A DNA stretch of 53,156 bases. Source: Bdellovibrio sp. (GTDB lineage Bacteria; UBA10199; 2-02-FULL-44-16; DYJF01). Positions 22,601 through 31,425 of this stretch are shown piece after piece (position 1 is the stretch's first letter; every line of letters starts with the position of its first letter). Location of the stretch: NCBI GenBank assembly GCA_020723205.1, contig DYJF01000006.1:1-53156 (forward strand). The letters are read 5' to 3'. The notes beneath the pieces are model-generated. The model made no database searches, was not told the origin of the DNA, and worked only from the letters and a program-made list of their open reading frames with translations. A program made the translations under genes and the position numbers.

Positions 22601-23875
22601 ATGAAGATCCTCGTTATAGGCGGCGGGGGGCGCGAGCACGCGCTTGTTTGGAAGCTCGCGCGGTCGCCCAAGGCCGAAAAGATATTCTGCGCGCCGGGTA
22701 ACGCCGGGATAGCAAAGCTCGCGGAGTGTGTTCCCGTCAGGGCGGAGGACGTCGAGGGCATTCTCGCCTTCGCGAAAAAGGAATCGATCGATCTGACGGT
22801 CGTGGGTCCCGAGGTGCCGCTTGCGAAGGGAATCGTAGACGATTTCAAAAGGAGCGGGCTCAGGATATTCGGGCCGACAGGAGAGGCGGCCGTTATCGAG
22901 GGCTCCAAGGTCTTTGCAAAAGAGTTCTGCATGAGGCACGGCATCCCCACGGCGTCGTCGGAGACCTTCACGGACATCAAGGAGGCGAGGTCGTATCTTT
23001 TAAAACATCCAATGCCCGTGGTCGTAAAGGCGGACGGCCTAGCGGCGGGAAAGGGTGTTGTGATCTGCAAGGACGTCACCGAAGCGTCGGCGGCGCTTGA
23101 GGAGATAATGGTGGAGCGCGCGTTCGGTGATGCGGGCAGCAAGGTCGTGATCGAGGAATTTTTGCACGGCGAAGAGGCCTCTTTTATCGCGATATCTGAC
23201 GGAAGGAACGTCCTTCCGCTCGCCACTTCGCAGGACCACAAGCGCGTCTTCGACGACGACAAGGGTCCCAATACGGGCGGCATGGGCGCGTACTCACCGG
23301 CGCCCGTCGTTACGCCCGAAGTTCACGACAGCGTGATGAAAGAGATAATGACGCCCGTTGTCAGGGGCATGGCCGAAGAGGGGCGCGAGTTCACGGGCGT
23401 CCTCTACGCCGGGCTCATGATAAAGGACGGCAGGGCGAAGGTATTGGAGTTCAACTGTCGCTTCGGCGACCCGGAGACACAGCCGATAATGATGCGCCTC
23501 AAGACGGATCTGGTAGATGTTATCGAGGCGGCGATAGGTAAGCGGCTGAACTCCGTTCGCCTCGAATGGGATGCAAGGCCCGCCGTCTGCGTGGTCATGG
23601 CCGCCGGCGGCTATCCCGGCGACTATGAAAAGGGCTCCGTCATAAAAGGTCTCGCGCAGGCGGACGAGTTGCCCGATACGGCGGTCTTTCACGCCGGTAC
23701 CGCGGCGAAGGACGGAGAGTATGTCACGAACGGCGGCCGAGTGCTGGGCGTAACGGCCACGGGCAGCGGCATATCCGAGGCCATAAACAATGCATATTCC
23801 GCTGTTTCCATGATCACATGGGAGGGCGCGCATTACCGTCACGACATCGGCCGCCGCGCCCTGAAAACAGGTTAA
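22601..23875 (+). CDS. purD: phosphoribosylamine-glycine ligase
   Basis: GAR synthetase of purine synthesis, 424 residues, ATP-grasp fold. Motifs: MKILVIGGGGREHALVWKL, VGPEVPLAKGIVDDF, KADGLAAGKGVVIC, EEFLHGEEASFIAI, DDDKGPNTGGMGAYSPAP and EFNCRFGDPETQPIMMRL. ATG 22601 has a GGAGGCGGAAG site and matches the family start; the frame is open to 22565. The stop TAA lies inside an AGGTTAAAGGTCAAAGG stretch that resembles half of the repeat at 12394. Confidence 0.96.
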   Translation: MKILVIGGGGREHALVWKLARSPKAEKIFCAPGNAGIAKLAECVPVRAEDVEGILAFAKKESIDLTVVGPEVPLAKGIVDDFKRSGLRIFGPTGEAAVIEGSKVFAKEFCMRHGIPTASSETFTDIKEARSYLLKHPMPVVVKADGLAAGKGVVICKDVTEASAALEEIMVERAFGDAGSKVVIEEFLHGEEASFIAISDGRNVLPLATSQDHKRVFDDDKGPNTGGMGAYSPAPVVTPEVHDSVMKEIMTPVVRGMAEEGREFTGVLYAGLMIKDGRAKVLEFNCRFGDPETQPIMMRLKTDLVDVIEAAIGKRLNSVRLEWDARPAVCVVMAAGGYPGDYEKGSVIKGLAQADELPDTAVFHAGTAAKDGEYVTNGGRVLGVTATGSGISEAINNAYSAVSMITWEGAHYRHDIGRRALKTG

Positions 23876-23885
23876 AGGTCAAAGG
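23869..23885. repeat. half-element of AAGGTNA type at the purD/purE junction
   Basis: AGGTTAAAGGTCAAAGG matches one arm of the 12394-12460 palindrome. No inverted arm is present. It supplies the purD stop codon and merges into the purE ribosome-binding site (AAAGGAGGAGG). Confidence 0.45.
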
Positions 23886-23893
23886 AGGAGGAC

Positions 23894-24388
23894 ATGCCCG
23901 AAGCTGCGAAGGTCCTGATAATCATGGGTTCAGATTCCGACCTCTCCGTCATGGAGGAGGCAAAGAAGGCGCTTTCCGAGCTCGGCGTAAGATCGAAGAT
24001 GGCGATTGCCTCGGCGCACCGCACTCCGCAGAAGGTGGTGAATCTTGTGAAAGAGGCCGAGAAGGACGGCGTTCAGGTGATCATCGCCGGCGCGGGCTAT
24101 GCCGCGCATCTTGCCGGCGCGGTTGCGGCGCAGACGATACTTCCGGTGATAGGCGTGCCGCTCGAGGGCTCGTCGCTAAGCGGCCTTGACTCGCTTCTCT
24201 CGACCGTGCAGATGCCGGCAGGCGTGCCTGTCGCGACAGTAGCGGTCGGCAAGGCCGGCGCGAAGAACGCCGGCATCCTTGCGGCCGAGATACTGGCCGT
24301 CGCTGATGAGGATGTTGCCGTAGCGCTGAAGGAATACAGGAAGAGGATGGCGAAGATCGTTGAAGAGAAGGACAGGGGGTTGAAATAA
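23894..24388 (+). CDS. purE: N5-carboxyaminoimidazole ribonucleotide mutase
   Basis: 164 residues. Class I PurE signature: [72 protein letters not shown] and [13 protein letters not shown]. Strong ribosome-binding site. Its TAA stop shares one base with the next ATG (TAATG). Clustered with purD, so it is part of a small purine operon; purK is not in the window. Confidence 0.97.
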   Translation: MPEAAKVLIIMGSDSDLSVMEEAKKALSELGVRSKMAIASAHRTPQKVVNLVKEAEKDGVQVIIAGAGYAAHLAGAVAAQTILPVIGVPLEGSSLSGLDSLLSTVQMPAGVPVATVAVGKAGAKNAGILAAEILAVADEDVAVALKEYRKRMAKIVEEKDRGLK

Positions 24389-25026
24389 TGCCCACGGTCA
24401 TAAGGGTCGATCCGAAAGAGCCGTTTCAGAACGATATAGACAGGGCCGTCGAATTCTTAAAGAACGGCGAGGTCATCGTGTATCCCACCGAGACCATATA
24501 CGGATTGGGCGCCGACGTCTTGAACCGCAAGGCGGTCAAGAAGATATACGACCTGAAGGCGCGCGATTACGGTCTTCCCATATCGATCCTCGTCGCCGAC
24601 ATCGCGATGCTGCGCGAGTTCGTCGACGAAGTGCCGGAGCAAGCGCTGCCGCTTATGCGCAGGTTCTGGCCGGGCGCGCTTACGATCCTTTTCCACGCGA
24701 ACGACAGGATCCCGAAAGGGCTGGTTACGAATACGGGGCGAGTCGGCGTGCGTATCTCTTCGCATCCGGTAGCCGCCGCGCTGGTAAAGACCTTCGGAAA
24801 GCCCGTCACGACGACAAGCGCCAACCTGTCCGGTTTTCCGCCGTCCCTGTCGGTAAAACATATACAGAAATATTTCGGTGAGAAGGTCCCGTGCATTGTT
24901 GACGGGGGGGAGTGTGAGCCGTCGCGCGGCTCCACGGTCGTCGATGTCGGCGAAGAGACCATGAGGATCATTCGTGAGGGAAGGATCCCCGCCGACGAGG
25001 TCATCCGCTGTTTCCAGGGTTCATGA
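24388..25026 (+). CDS. tsaC: L-threonylcarbamoyladenylate synthase (Sua5/YciO/YrdC family)
   Basis: 212 residues of the YrdC domain, which makes threonylcarbamoyl-AMP for the t6A modification of ANN-decoding tRNAs. Motifs: [69 protein letters not shown] and the [10 protein letters not shown] loop. The length is that of TsaC/YciO and lacks the Sua5 extension. Whether it is TsaC or the YciO paralogue cannot be settled here. Coupled to purE by a TAATG overlap, and overlaps the convergent DUF721 gene by 6 bases. Confidence 0.88.
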   Translation: MPTVIRVDPKEPFQNDIDRAVEFLKNGEVIVYPTETIYGLGADVLNRKAVKKIYDLKARDYGLPISILVADIAMLREFVDEVPEQALPLMRRFWPGALTILFHANDRIPKGLVTNTGRVGVRISSHPVAAALVKTFGKPVTTTSANLSGFPPSLSVKHIQKYFGEKVPCIVDGGECEPSRGSTVVDVGEETMRIIREGRIPADEVIRCFQGS

Positions 25027-25500
25027 CCGTCTTTTTTTCCGCTGAAAATCCTTTGTCATCAGGCGCCTGACGGTGTCGCGGGCGCCTTCGTCCTTTATCT
25101 GCAGGGCCGCCTGCTCGATGAACTCCTTTTCGTCGGGAGAGAGGGGGACCGGTCGCGTATCCAGGGTCTTATTCTCTTTCTCTTCGTGCGGCGGCGGTTT
25201 TCCTATCTCGAAGCGGATATCGGCGATGTCTATCGACGGTATCTCCTCACGCGCCCGCGCGATGAGCTGCCCCTTGAGATAGGAGAGCTCCTGCATCCAT
25301 GACGGATGCTCGACGGCGACCACAAGCGTGTTTCCCTGCCAGCGGGAGGGTGCCGCATGGGCGCATATCAAAGCCCCGGCGATCTCCTCCCAGCGGTTCC
25401 ACACTTCGTAGCGGGTCATCTTCTTGGCGAGTCCCAACCTCTTTACGGCGCCCTTTAGAGCGTCGCTTGCGGTGACCCATTTTTTGACCTTCCGTCTCAT
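25021..25500 (-). CDS. DUF721/DciA-like protein
   Basis: 159 residues from ATG 25500 (MRRKVKKWVTASDALKGAVK). The N-terminal domain is the DUF721 fold: YEVWNRWEEIAGALICAHA, TLVVAVEHPSWMQELSYLK and LIARAREEIPSIDIADIRFEIG. Proteins of this family include DciA, the ancestral loader of the replicative helicase DnaB. The C-terminal 60 residues are charged and probably flexible. The longer frame to 25887 would run antisense through dksA and is not real. Confidence 0.8.
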   Translation of the reverse strand: MRRKVKKWVTASDALKGAVKRLGLAKKMTRYEVWNRWEEIAGALICAHAAPSRWQGNTLVVAVEHPSWMQELSYLKGQLIARAREEIPSIDIADIRFEIGKPPPHEEKENKTLDTRPVPLSPDEKEFIEQAALQIKDEGARDTVRRLMTKDFQRKKRRS

Positions 25501-25567
25501 TGTCCAACATCTATTACAGATGTTTCCTGTTGACAAGCGAGAGGTGCATTGGAGATAATCCGTCTCC

Positions 25568-25933
25568 ATGAAGAAAAAGGATCTCGAAAAATACAAAAAG
25601 AACCTCCTTGAGCGCAGAAGAGAGCTCATGAAGACCGCCGAATCCATGAAAGAGCAGGGGATGGGGTTCGAGCAGGCCGACCTGCCCGACGAGGTCGATC
25701 TGGCCGCCACCGAATGGGGCCAGGCGATGAACTTGAGATTGAGGGACAGGGAGCTGGTGCTCTGGAAGAAGATAAACAAGGCCCTTGAAAAGATAGAGAA
25801 GGGTACGTTCGGCGTCTGCGAACGGTGCGGAGAGGATATATCCGTAAAGCGCCTTGAGGCACGGCCCGTGGCCGAGATGTGCATCAAGTGTAAGGAGGAG
25901 CTGGAAAAGATCGAAAAGGGCTATGCGGAATAG
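25568..25933 (+). CDS. DksA/TraR-type zinc-finger protein
   Basis: 121 residues, mostly an N-terminal coiled coil (KKDLEKYKKNLLERRRELMK) and a zinc finger with Cys84, Cys87, Cys105 and Cys108 (CERCGEDIS and CIKC). DksA-like proteins insert the coiled coil into the RNA polymerase secondary channel and adjust transcription, often with ppGpp. The tip of the coiled coil has DEVDLAATEW rather than the E. coli DksA tip, and there is no long tail, as in the short deltaproteobacterial versions. Followed by a strong terminator. Confidence 0.9.
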   Translation: MKKKDLEKYKKNLLERRRELMKTAESMKEQGMGFEQADLPDEVDLAATEWGQAMNLRLRDRELVLWKKINKALEKIEKGTFGVCERCGEDISVKRLEARPVAEMCIKCKEELEKIEKGYAE

Positions 25934-25950
25934 ATATCGTACGAATGTTC

Positions 25951-25977
25951 AAGCCCGCCTTATCGGCGGGCTTTTTT
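25951..25977 (+). terminator. rho-independent terminator after the DksA-type gene
   Basis: Stem AAGCCCGCC/GGCGGGCTT with a 5-base loop and six Ts. The T-tail overlaps the stop codon of the convergent glnE gene. Confidence 0.92.
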
Positions 25978-28444
25978 ATTCCTGAAAAATACGGTTGAAC
26001 AGTTTGCGGACCTCGCGGCGTTCGTTCTCCAGTCCGCCTATCAGATCTTCGGTCGTTTGTCCGAATGTACCGGCCAGCGCCTCGATGTAGGGCGCCTTGC
26101 GGTCGATAAGATCGGTAGCGCTGTGGGTGAATAGGCGGAGGCGCGACATCAGGCGCCTATAATAGCTATAGGCCCTATTTATTATTTCGTAATATTCGTC
26201 AGTTATATACGATATATCATGTAAAACATTAATTAGTTCAAAGCCGTTCTGTATCCATAGTTCGGTGTGCTTTTTTGCATAAATCAGTTGGTGGTACTGG
26301 ATAATTGCCTCTATGTCGGCCATGCCCCCGCTGCCTATCTTCAAGTTATAGGTACCTTCCCCCTCCTGTGCGACCTCGGTCTCGAACCTTGAACGAAGCT
26401 TAGTGATCTGGCGGCGCATCTCCTCTTCGGGAAGGGTCGGGGCTTTATAGGCGAGCCCTGTAAGTGTGATCCGCGTCTCTTTTGCAAAAGGTTCGTCGCC
26501 TGCGATGACGCGCGACTTGAGCAACGCCTGTCTCTCCCATAGCTTGGCTTCGTTCGAGTGATAATTGCGGAACGATTCCAGCGTCGCGACGAGCGACCCC
26601 TGATGTCCCGAGGGACGAAGCTCGGAATCGATCTGGTAGGCCCTCCCATAGCGCGAATGTATGGATATGAGGGAGATTACGCGCTGCGAAAGTTTTGTGA
26701 AGAACTCGCTGTTGGAGATGACCTCCGGTCCCTTCGTTCTGCCCTCGCCGGAGTAGAGGAAACAGAGGTCCAAGTCGCTGCCGTAATCTATCTCGCGCGA
26801 GCCCAGCCGGCCGAAACCGGCGATCGCAAAGGAGGCGCGCGTACCGTTTTCATGCGAGGGCATTCCATACCGTTTCATGAGGTTCTTAGAGGCGAGCTCC
26901 CATGCGGTGCCGAGCACTACCTCGGCCACGAGGGTGAGCCGTTTTAAAAGGTCGGGAAGGGCTATCTTGTTGTTGATGTCGAGGTGGGAAAGGCGCCTGA
27001 CCTCCTGATGCTTGAACCACGGCAGGGAATCGGCGCGCTCCTCGTCGGTCGTGCACGTCGCAAGATTCGCGGTGATCGCCTCCTCAAGTTCTAAGCGCTC
27101 GTAGTCGGCCTCGAAGACGCCCCTGAAGAGCTTGTGAACGAGGCGCCCGTGACGGCGCCATTCGTGCAGTACGTCCGCATCTATGCCCATGCGGCGGCCC
27201 GTTTCGGCGAGGCCCTTTGCGTCGCGCGGCAGATGGTGGATCTGCTGGTCGTTCGCGATCTGCAGCATGTTCTCAAGGCGGCGCAGGAACGAATAGGCCT
27301 CTTTCAGCGTCGCGGCGCCGTGCGGATGAATGAGGTCGTTCTTCTCAAGCGCGTCTATCGCGTCGAACGTGTTCTGGACCCGCACGTCCCTGAACCGCCC
27401 GCCGAAGACCTGCTGGAACGCCTGTATAAGGAACTCCAGCTCGCGGATCCCGCCGCGTCCGAACTTGATGTCCTCCGATATGTGCTTGGTCTTGGCCTCC
27501 ATCATGTTCTTCATCTCTTTCAGATGGGAGAGATCGCCGATGGACAGCGACCGTCTGTATACGAAAGGTTGCACCTCGTCTATGAACTGCCTGCCAAGCT
27601 CGAGATCGCCCGCGACCGCGCGCGCCCTTATCAGCGCCTGCCTCTCCCAGTCGCGTCCGAACGTCTCGTAGTATCTTTCGGCGGCCTCGAGGGAGTTTAC
27701 GAGCGGACCTTTGGGGCCCTCGGGGCGAAGGTCGTGGTCCACGCGGAACACGAAACCGTCCTCCGTCACGGGTGAAAGGATCTGTGTGAAGAGCGTCACG
27801 ACCTTCGTGAAGAACTCGTGGTGCGAGAGCCGGTCCTTGGGGCCGCCGGACGTGGTCCCCTCGTCGGTCCGGTAGATGCACAGAAGATCGACGTCGGAGC
27901 TCATGTTGAGCTCCCTTCCTCCCAGCTTACCGAGCGCTATGACCGCACCGGTACATGAGCCGGGTTCGCCGAACTGGGCCGCGCACATCTTGAGGGCGCA
28001 GTCATAGGCGGCCGATATCGCTATGTCGGCCACATCGCTCCACTCCCGGAGGAGCTCGGCCACCTTGGGCGCCGAGGCGAGGTCGCGCGCCGCGATCCTG
28101 ATCATCTGCCGGTACTTGAAGTGGCGAAGCGCCCTTTGCCAGCCGGCGGTGTCCATCGGCTGCTGTATCTCAACGATCGACGAGAGGTCCTTTTCAATCT
28201 CCTCGCGCGATCTCTTCTTCGCCCATTTTTTATCGGACGCAAAATCGCCGGCCCATGTGGGATTGCGTATGAGCTTCTCCGCGAGAGCGGTGCTATTGCC
28301 GAAGATCGTCGCAACCTGTTTAGCGGACGGAAGGTCCCAGCCGAAGGCGTTGCCCGTGGCTTCCCTGTAGGCATCTTCGAAGCGGGAGAGGAAAAGGGCG
28401 CCGCTTTCGGGTTCCGCTGAATGTCTGATCATGGAATGGATCAT
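25976..28444 (-). CDS. glnE: glutamine synthetase adenylyltransferase/deadenylase
   Basis: 822 residues, from ATG 28444, which overlaps the addA-like stop as ATGA. Two nucleotidyltransferase domains are present. The N-terminal one has LGKLGGRELNMSSDVDLLCI and the C-terminal one FGRLGSREIDYGSDLDLCFL, each with the G-S-D-x-D metal motif, so both the deadenylating and adenylylating activities are plausible. LRPEGPKGPLVNSLEA and DSELRPSGHQGSLVATLE follow each. It is about 120 residues shorter than E. coli GlnE. Roughly 26160-26300 is a local AT-rich patch in a GC-rich gene. Its place behind nuclease-helicase genes is odd, since glnA is not near. Confidence 0.92.
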   Translation of the reverse strand: MIHSMIRHSAEPESGALFLSRFEDAYREATGNAFGWDLPSAKQVATIFGNSTALAEKLIRNPTWAGDFASDKKWAKKRSREEIEKDLSSIVEIQQPMDTAGWQRALRHFKYRQMIRIAARDLASAPKVAELLREWSDVADIAISAAYDCALKMCAAQFGEPGSCTGAVIALGKLGGRELNMSSDVDLLCIYRTDEGTTSGGPKDRLSHHEFFTKVVTLFTQILSPVTEDGFVFRVDHDLRPEGPKGPLVNSLEAAERYYETFGRDWERQALIRARAVAGDLELGRQFIDEVQPFVYRRSLSIGDLSHLKEMKNMMEAKTKHISEDIKFGRGGIRELEFLIQAFQQVFGGRFRDVRVQNTFDAIDALEKNDLIHPHGAATLKEAYSFLRRLENMLQIANDQQIHHLPRDAKGLAETGRRMGIDADVLHEWRRHGRLVHKLFRGVFEADYERLELEEAITANLATCTTDEERADSLPWFKHQEVRRLSHLDINNKIALPDLLKRLTLVAEVVLGTAWELASKNLMKRYGMPSHENGTRASFAIAGFGRLGSREIDYGSDLDLCFLYSGEGRTKGPEVISNSEFFTKLSQRVISLISIHSRYGRAYQIDSELRPSGHQGSLVATLESFRNYHSNEAKLWERQALLKSRVIAGDEPFAKETRITLTGLAYKAPTLPEEEMRRQITKLRSRFETEVAQEGEGTYNLKIGSGGMADIEAIIQYHQLIYAKKHTELWIQNGFELINVLHDISYITDEYYEIINRAYSYYRRLMSRLRLFTHSATDLIDRKAPYIEALAGTFGQTTEDLIGGLENERREVRKLFNRIFQE

Positions 28445-31425
28445 GATAGGCCCAAGCTGCACATGCCGTTCTGTCTGTAGTAGCATTTATAGCAGGGAGG
28501 GGTGCCCGACCCAAGCCCAAATTTTCCGCTCTCTATAGAGCCGATGATATCCGTTATCCTCTTTCTGACGTTCGTTGCCCGTTCGCTTGTCATGGGCCGC
28601 GTGTGTATGATGTCCGGCTCAAGGAAATAGAGGGATGTCTCCTTGACGGGCCTGCCAGTCGCCGTTTCCGCCGCGATGGCGTAGGTTGTGAGCTGCAGTT
28701 CGTACTCGGCGGCGCGCGCGTCCACATCGTTTTTGCCGATCATATCGGTCTTGAAATCGACCACGGCATAGCCGTCCTTCACGGGGCGAAGCCAGTCTAT
28801 CGAACCGGTGACGATCTTTCCATCGAGGTTTAAGTCGAAACGGAGCTCGCGGCTTCCTTTCGAGATCTCGCGCGAGACGGGGTTGGCTGCGAAGGCGGCC
28901 AGCGGTCTTTCTATCTCCTTGAGGGTCCTGCGGTCGGCAATTACCGATGTCGCAAAACACTCCGAAACGATGAGCGCTTCGATGTCCTGCTCCTTCGACG
29001 GATCGTATCTTTGCAGGACCGCATGGACAATCGAGCCGCGCACGTTTGCAGCTATTTTTTCGCCTTCGTTCTTCAGGATGTCGTTCGCGGGAAGATCCAT
29101 GACGTACTTGAGAAAATATTCGCTTGGGCAGTGTTCATAGGTTTCCAGCTCCGAAACGGAGAATATTTTTGGGGCAGCAAGGCGCCTTTCGCGGATGCCG
29201 AAAGCGGCGGCAGGGAGGGGAGGGAGCGTCTCCGGGGCCGGCGCATCCATGGGTGTGATTCCGCGGCTGCCGAAGCCCCCGCGGCTCCCTTGCTTTGCAA
29301 TCCGGCTGGTCTCGATATCGCGCGTCGGTCCTTTGAGCATCGGTTCCAGCCATTCGTGCCATCTGCCTTGCGTCTTTTCAAGTTCGTGCAGCGGCAGCAC
29401 AAGAAGGTCGCGCGCGCGCGTCATCGCGACATAAAGGAGGCGTTTCGATTCCTCGGCCTCTTCCGCCCCGTCAACGGCGGTAAGATGCTTGAAACGCTCG
29501 GTGTCGATTCGTTCTCCGAACGGTCTCGAAGGGTCCTTCAATTTGAAGCCGACGCCTTCTTGCCTTGAGAATCTCCATGGGCCCGTCTGGTTTCGCTGCT
29601 TTCTGATGAGATCGGGTATGATCACCGCTGGAAATTCCAGCCCTTTTGAGGTGTGCACGGTCATGCACAGGACGGCATCGCCGCCGAACCCCAACGCAGG
29701 CGGGTCGCCCAGCCGCGCGCTCCTCTGTCTCAATTCGGTGACGAACCAGATGAATGATCCGAGCTGTGTCGGGCCCTCATGTTCAAGGGACTGGGCAAGG
29801 GCGATCAACCGCTCGAGATTGGCCTGCATCCCCCCGGACGGATCGAGCGAGTTGCAGACGAACTCATAGCCGGTCATGGCGATGGTCCTCTTGAGTATCT
29901 CGGAGGGCCTCATGTGGCGCGGCGCGCCCTCGAGAAACTCAAGGAGCGAGGTATCCTTTGCCTTCCCGAGCGAATCTCGAAGCCGACGGCCGTCACTGCC
30001 CGCCATCAGCGTCAGTTCGTTGTCGGATAGCCCGACAAGAGGGGAGCGTAACAGGCCCACGAGCGCCACGTCGTTGTCAGGGTCATGCGCGTACGCGAGC
30101 GCGTGCATTAGGTCGTTGACCTCCTGTCTTTCAAGGAGGCCGCGTCCGCCGAAGATGCGGTAGGGAACGCCGGCACGCTTGAATGCGGCCTCGTATTCTG
30201 AAACGTTCGTCATTGCCTGAAAGAGGCAGGCGATCTGGGAATATTTGAACTTGCCGGAACGGACCATCTCTTTGATACGCTCCGCGATACCGTCCGCCTC
30301 GACTTGCCTCAAGGAGAGAGATGACTCATCCTCGCCCGTTTCGAAGTGAAGCACAGCCACGGCGGGGACGTTCTTGACGTCCGCACGGGCAGACTTCATC
30401 GGGGGGATCTTCTGTCCCAGCCCGTCCCAAAGGCCGCCGAACGTTCTGTTCACGACGGAGATTATCGCCGGTTCCGAACGGAAATTCTCCTGCAGGGTGA
30501 CCACTTCGCCGCCGGCGGCCTCGATCTTTTTAAGCGCTGTCTCGAAGCAGTGGACGTTGGCGCCGCGAAAGCGGTAGATCGACTGCCGCGGGTCGCCCAC
30601 GATCGCGAGCCGGTTCACCTTCGGGTTGGCAAGGAGGAAGACCAACTCCGATTGAACGTCGCTGGTGTCCTGATATTCGTCCACAAGGATGTGCCTGAAC
30701 TTTCTCTGATAGGCCGCCCTGACCGACGGCCGGCTGCTTAAGAGCTCCAGCGTCTTGATCTCCAGTTCCTGAAAGTCGATCGCGTCTCTCAATTTCATTT
30801 CGCCCAGAAGCTCTTTTTCAATTATCCGGTAACAGTGCGCCAGCGCCCTGTGAACGTCTTGTTCTCCTTGTCCGCCTGCAGGCGTTCCTGCAAGGGACGT
30901 GCGCGAGTGCCACCTGAAGGAGAGAAGTTCCTCAAGAAGCGGGAGCGTGTTCCTGAACTCGAGTTCCTCGACCAGAAGGAGCACGTGAGGGTCCCGTTCA
31001 TCGATGAGCCGCACGAGCCCGTTTTTGACCGCGTCCTGCGTCGTCAAACGGAACGCGTTCTCGTCCAATATCTCGAACGAAGGATCAAGGTCGACCAGCG
31101 GCGCGTTTGCCCGAAGCACGCGTGCGCAGAAGGCGTGGAACGTCCCGATCCAAGCGGTCGCTAAGAGATGATGGGACTTGGGCGGCAAACTTCTTCTCAA
31201 GCGCGAAAGGATCTCCGCCGCCGCCTTGTCGGTAAAGGTTATGGCCAGCAGGCGGTCCAAGTTCCCGGGATCGCCTTCGAGCACGGAGAGGCACCGGTCT
31301 ATCAGGACCGTCGTTTTGCCCGAACCCGCGGAGGCCACGACAGCAATCCACTTATCGGTCGCCTCAATCGCCCTTTTCTGCGAGCTCGTCAGATTCTTTT
31401 CCGCTGTATCTGCAGACATCTTCAT
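28441..31425 (-). CDS. addA: UvrD-like helicase with C-terminal RecB-like nuclease (AddA-like)
   Basis: About 994 residues. SF1A helicase motifs: LTSSQKRAIEATDKW (Q motif), VASAGSGKTTVLIDR (Walker A), LAITFTDKAAAEILSRL, ILVDEYQDTSDVQ (motif II), VGDPRQSIYRFRGA, TVHTSKGLEFPAVII and LYVAMTRARDLLVL. The C-terminal PD-(D/E)XK nuclease has VVDFKTDMIG. Cys residues at YEHCPSEYF and at the end (CYKCYYRQNGMC) could hold an iron-sulfur cluster, as in AddB. It forms a repair complex with the next gene upstream. The start is uncertain: 31425 or 31419 overlaps the addB-like end by about 60 bases, and neither has a ribosome-binding site. Confidence 0.85.
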   Translation of the reverse strand: MKMSADTAEKNLTSSQKRAIEATDKWIAVVASAGSGKTTVLIDRCLSVLEGDPGNLDRLLAITFTDKAAAEILSRLRRSLPPKSHHLLATAWIGTFHAFCARVLRANAPLVDLDPSFEILDENAFRLTTQDAVKNGLVRLIDERDPHVLLLVEELEFRNTLPLLEELLSFRWHSRTSLAGTPAGGQGEQDVHRALAHCYRIIEKELLGEMKLRDAIDFQELEIKTLELLSSRPSVRAAYQRKFRHILVDEYQDTSDVQSELVFLLANPKVNRLAIVGDPRQSIYRFRGANVHCFETALKKIEAAGGEVVTLQENFRSEPAIISVVNRTFGGLWDGLGQKIPPMKSARADVKNVPAVAVLHFETGEDESSLSLRQVEADGIAERIKEMVRSGKFKYSQIACLFQAMTNVSEYEAAFKRAGVPYRIFGGRGLLERQEVNDLMHALAYAHDPDNDVALVGLLRSPLVGLSDNELTLMAGSDGRRLRDSLGKAKDTSLLEFLEGAPRHMRPSEILKRTIAMTGYEFVCNSLDPSGGMQANLERLIALAQSLEHEGPTQLGSFIWFVTELRQRSARLGDPPALGFGGDAVLCMTVHTSKGLEFPAVIIPDLIRKQRNQTGPWRFSRQEGVGFKLKDPSRPFGERIDTERFKHLTAVDGAEEAEESKRLLYVAMTRARDLLVLPLHELEKTQGRWHEWLEPMLKGPTRDIETSRIAKQGSRGGFGSRGITPMDAPAPETLPPLPAAAFGIRERRLAAPKIFSVSELETYEHCPSEYFLKYVMDLPANDILKNEGEKIAANVRGSIVHAVLQRYDPSKEQDIEALIVSECFATSVIADRRTLKEIERPLAAFAANPVSREISKGSRELRFDLNLDGKIVTGSIDWLRPVKDGYAVVDFKTDMIGKNDVDARAAEYELQLTTYAIAAETATGRPVKETSLYFLEPDIIHTRPMTSERATNVRKRITDIIGSIESGKFGLGSGTPPCYKCYYRQNGMCSLGLS

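Noticed and set aside
25501-25887. N-terminal extension of the DUF721 gene
   Set aside because: It would run antisense through the DksA-type gene. The family start fits ATG 25500.
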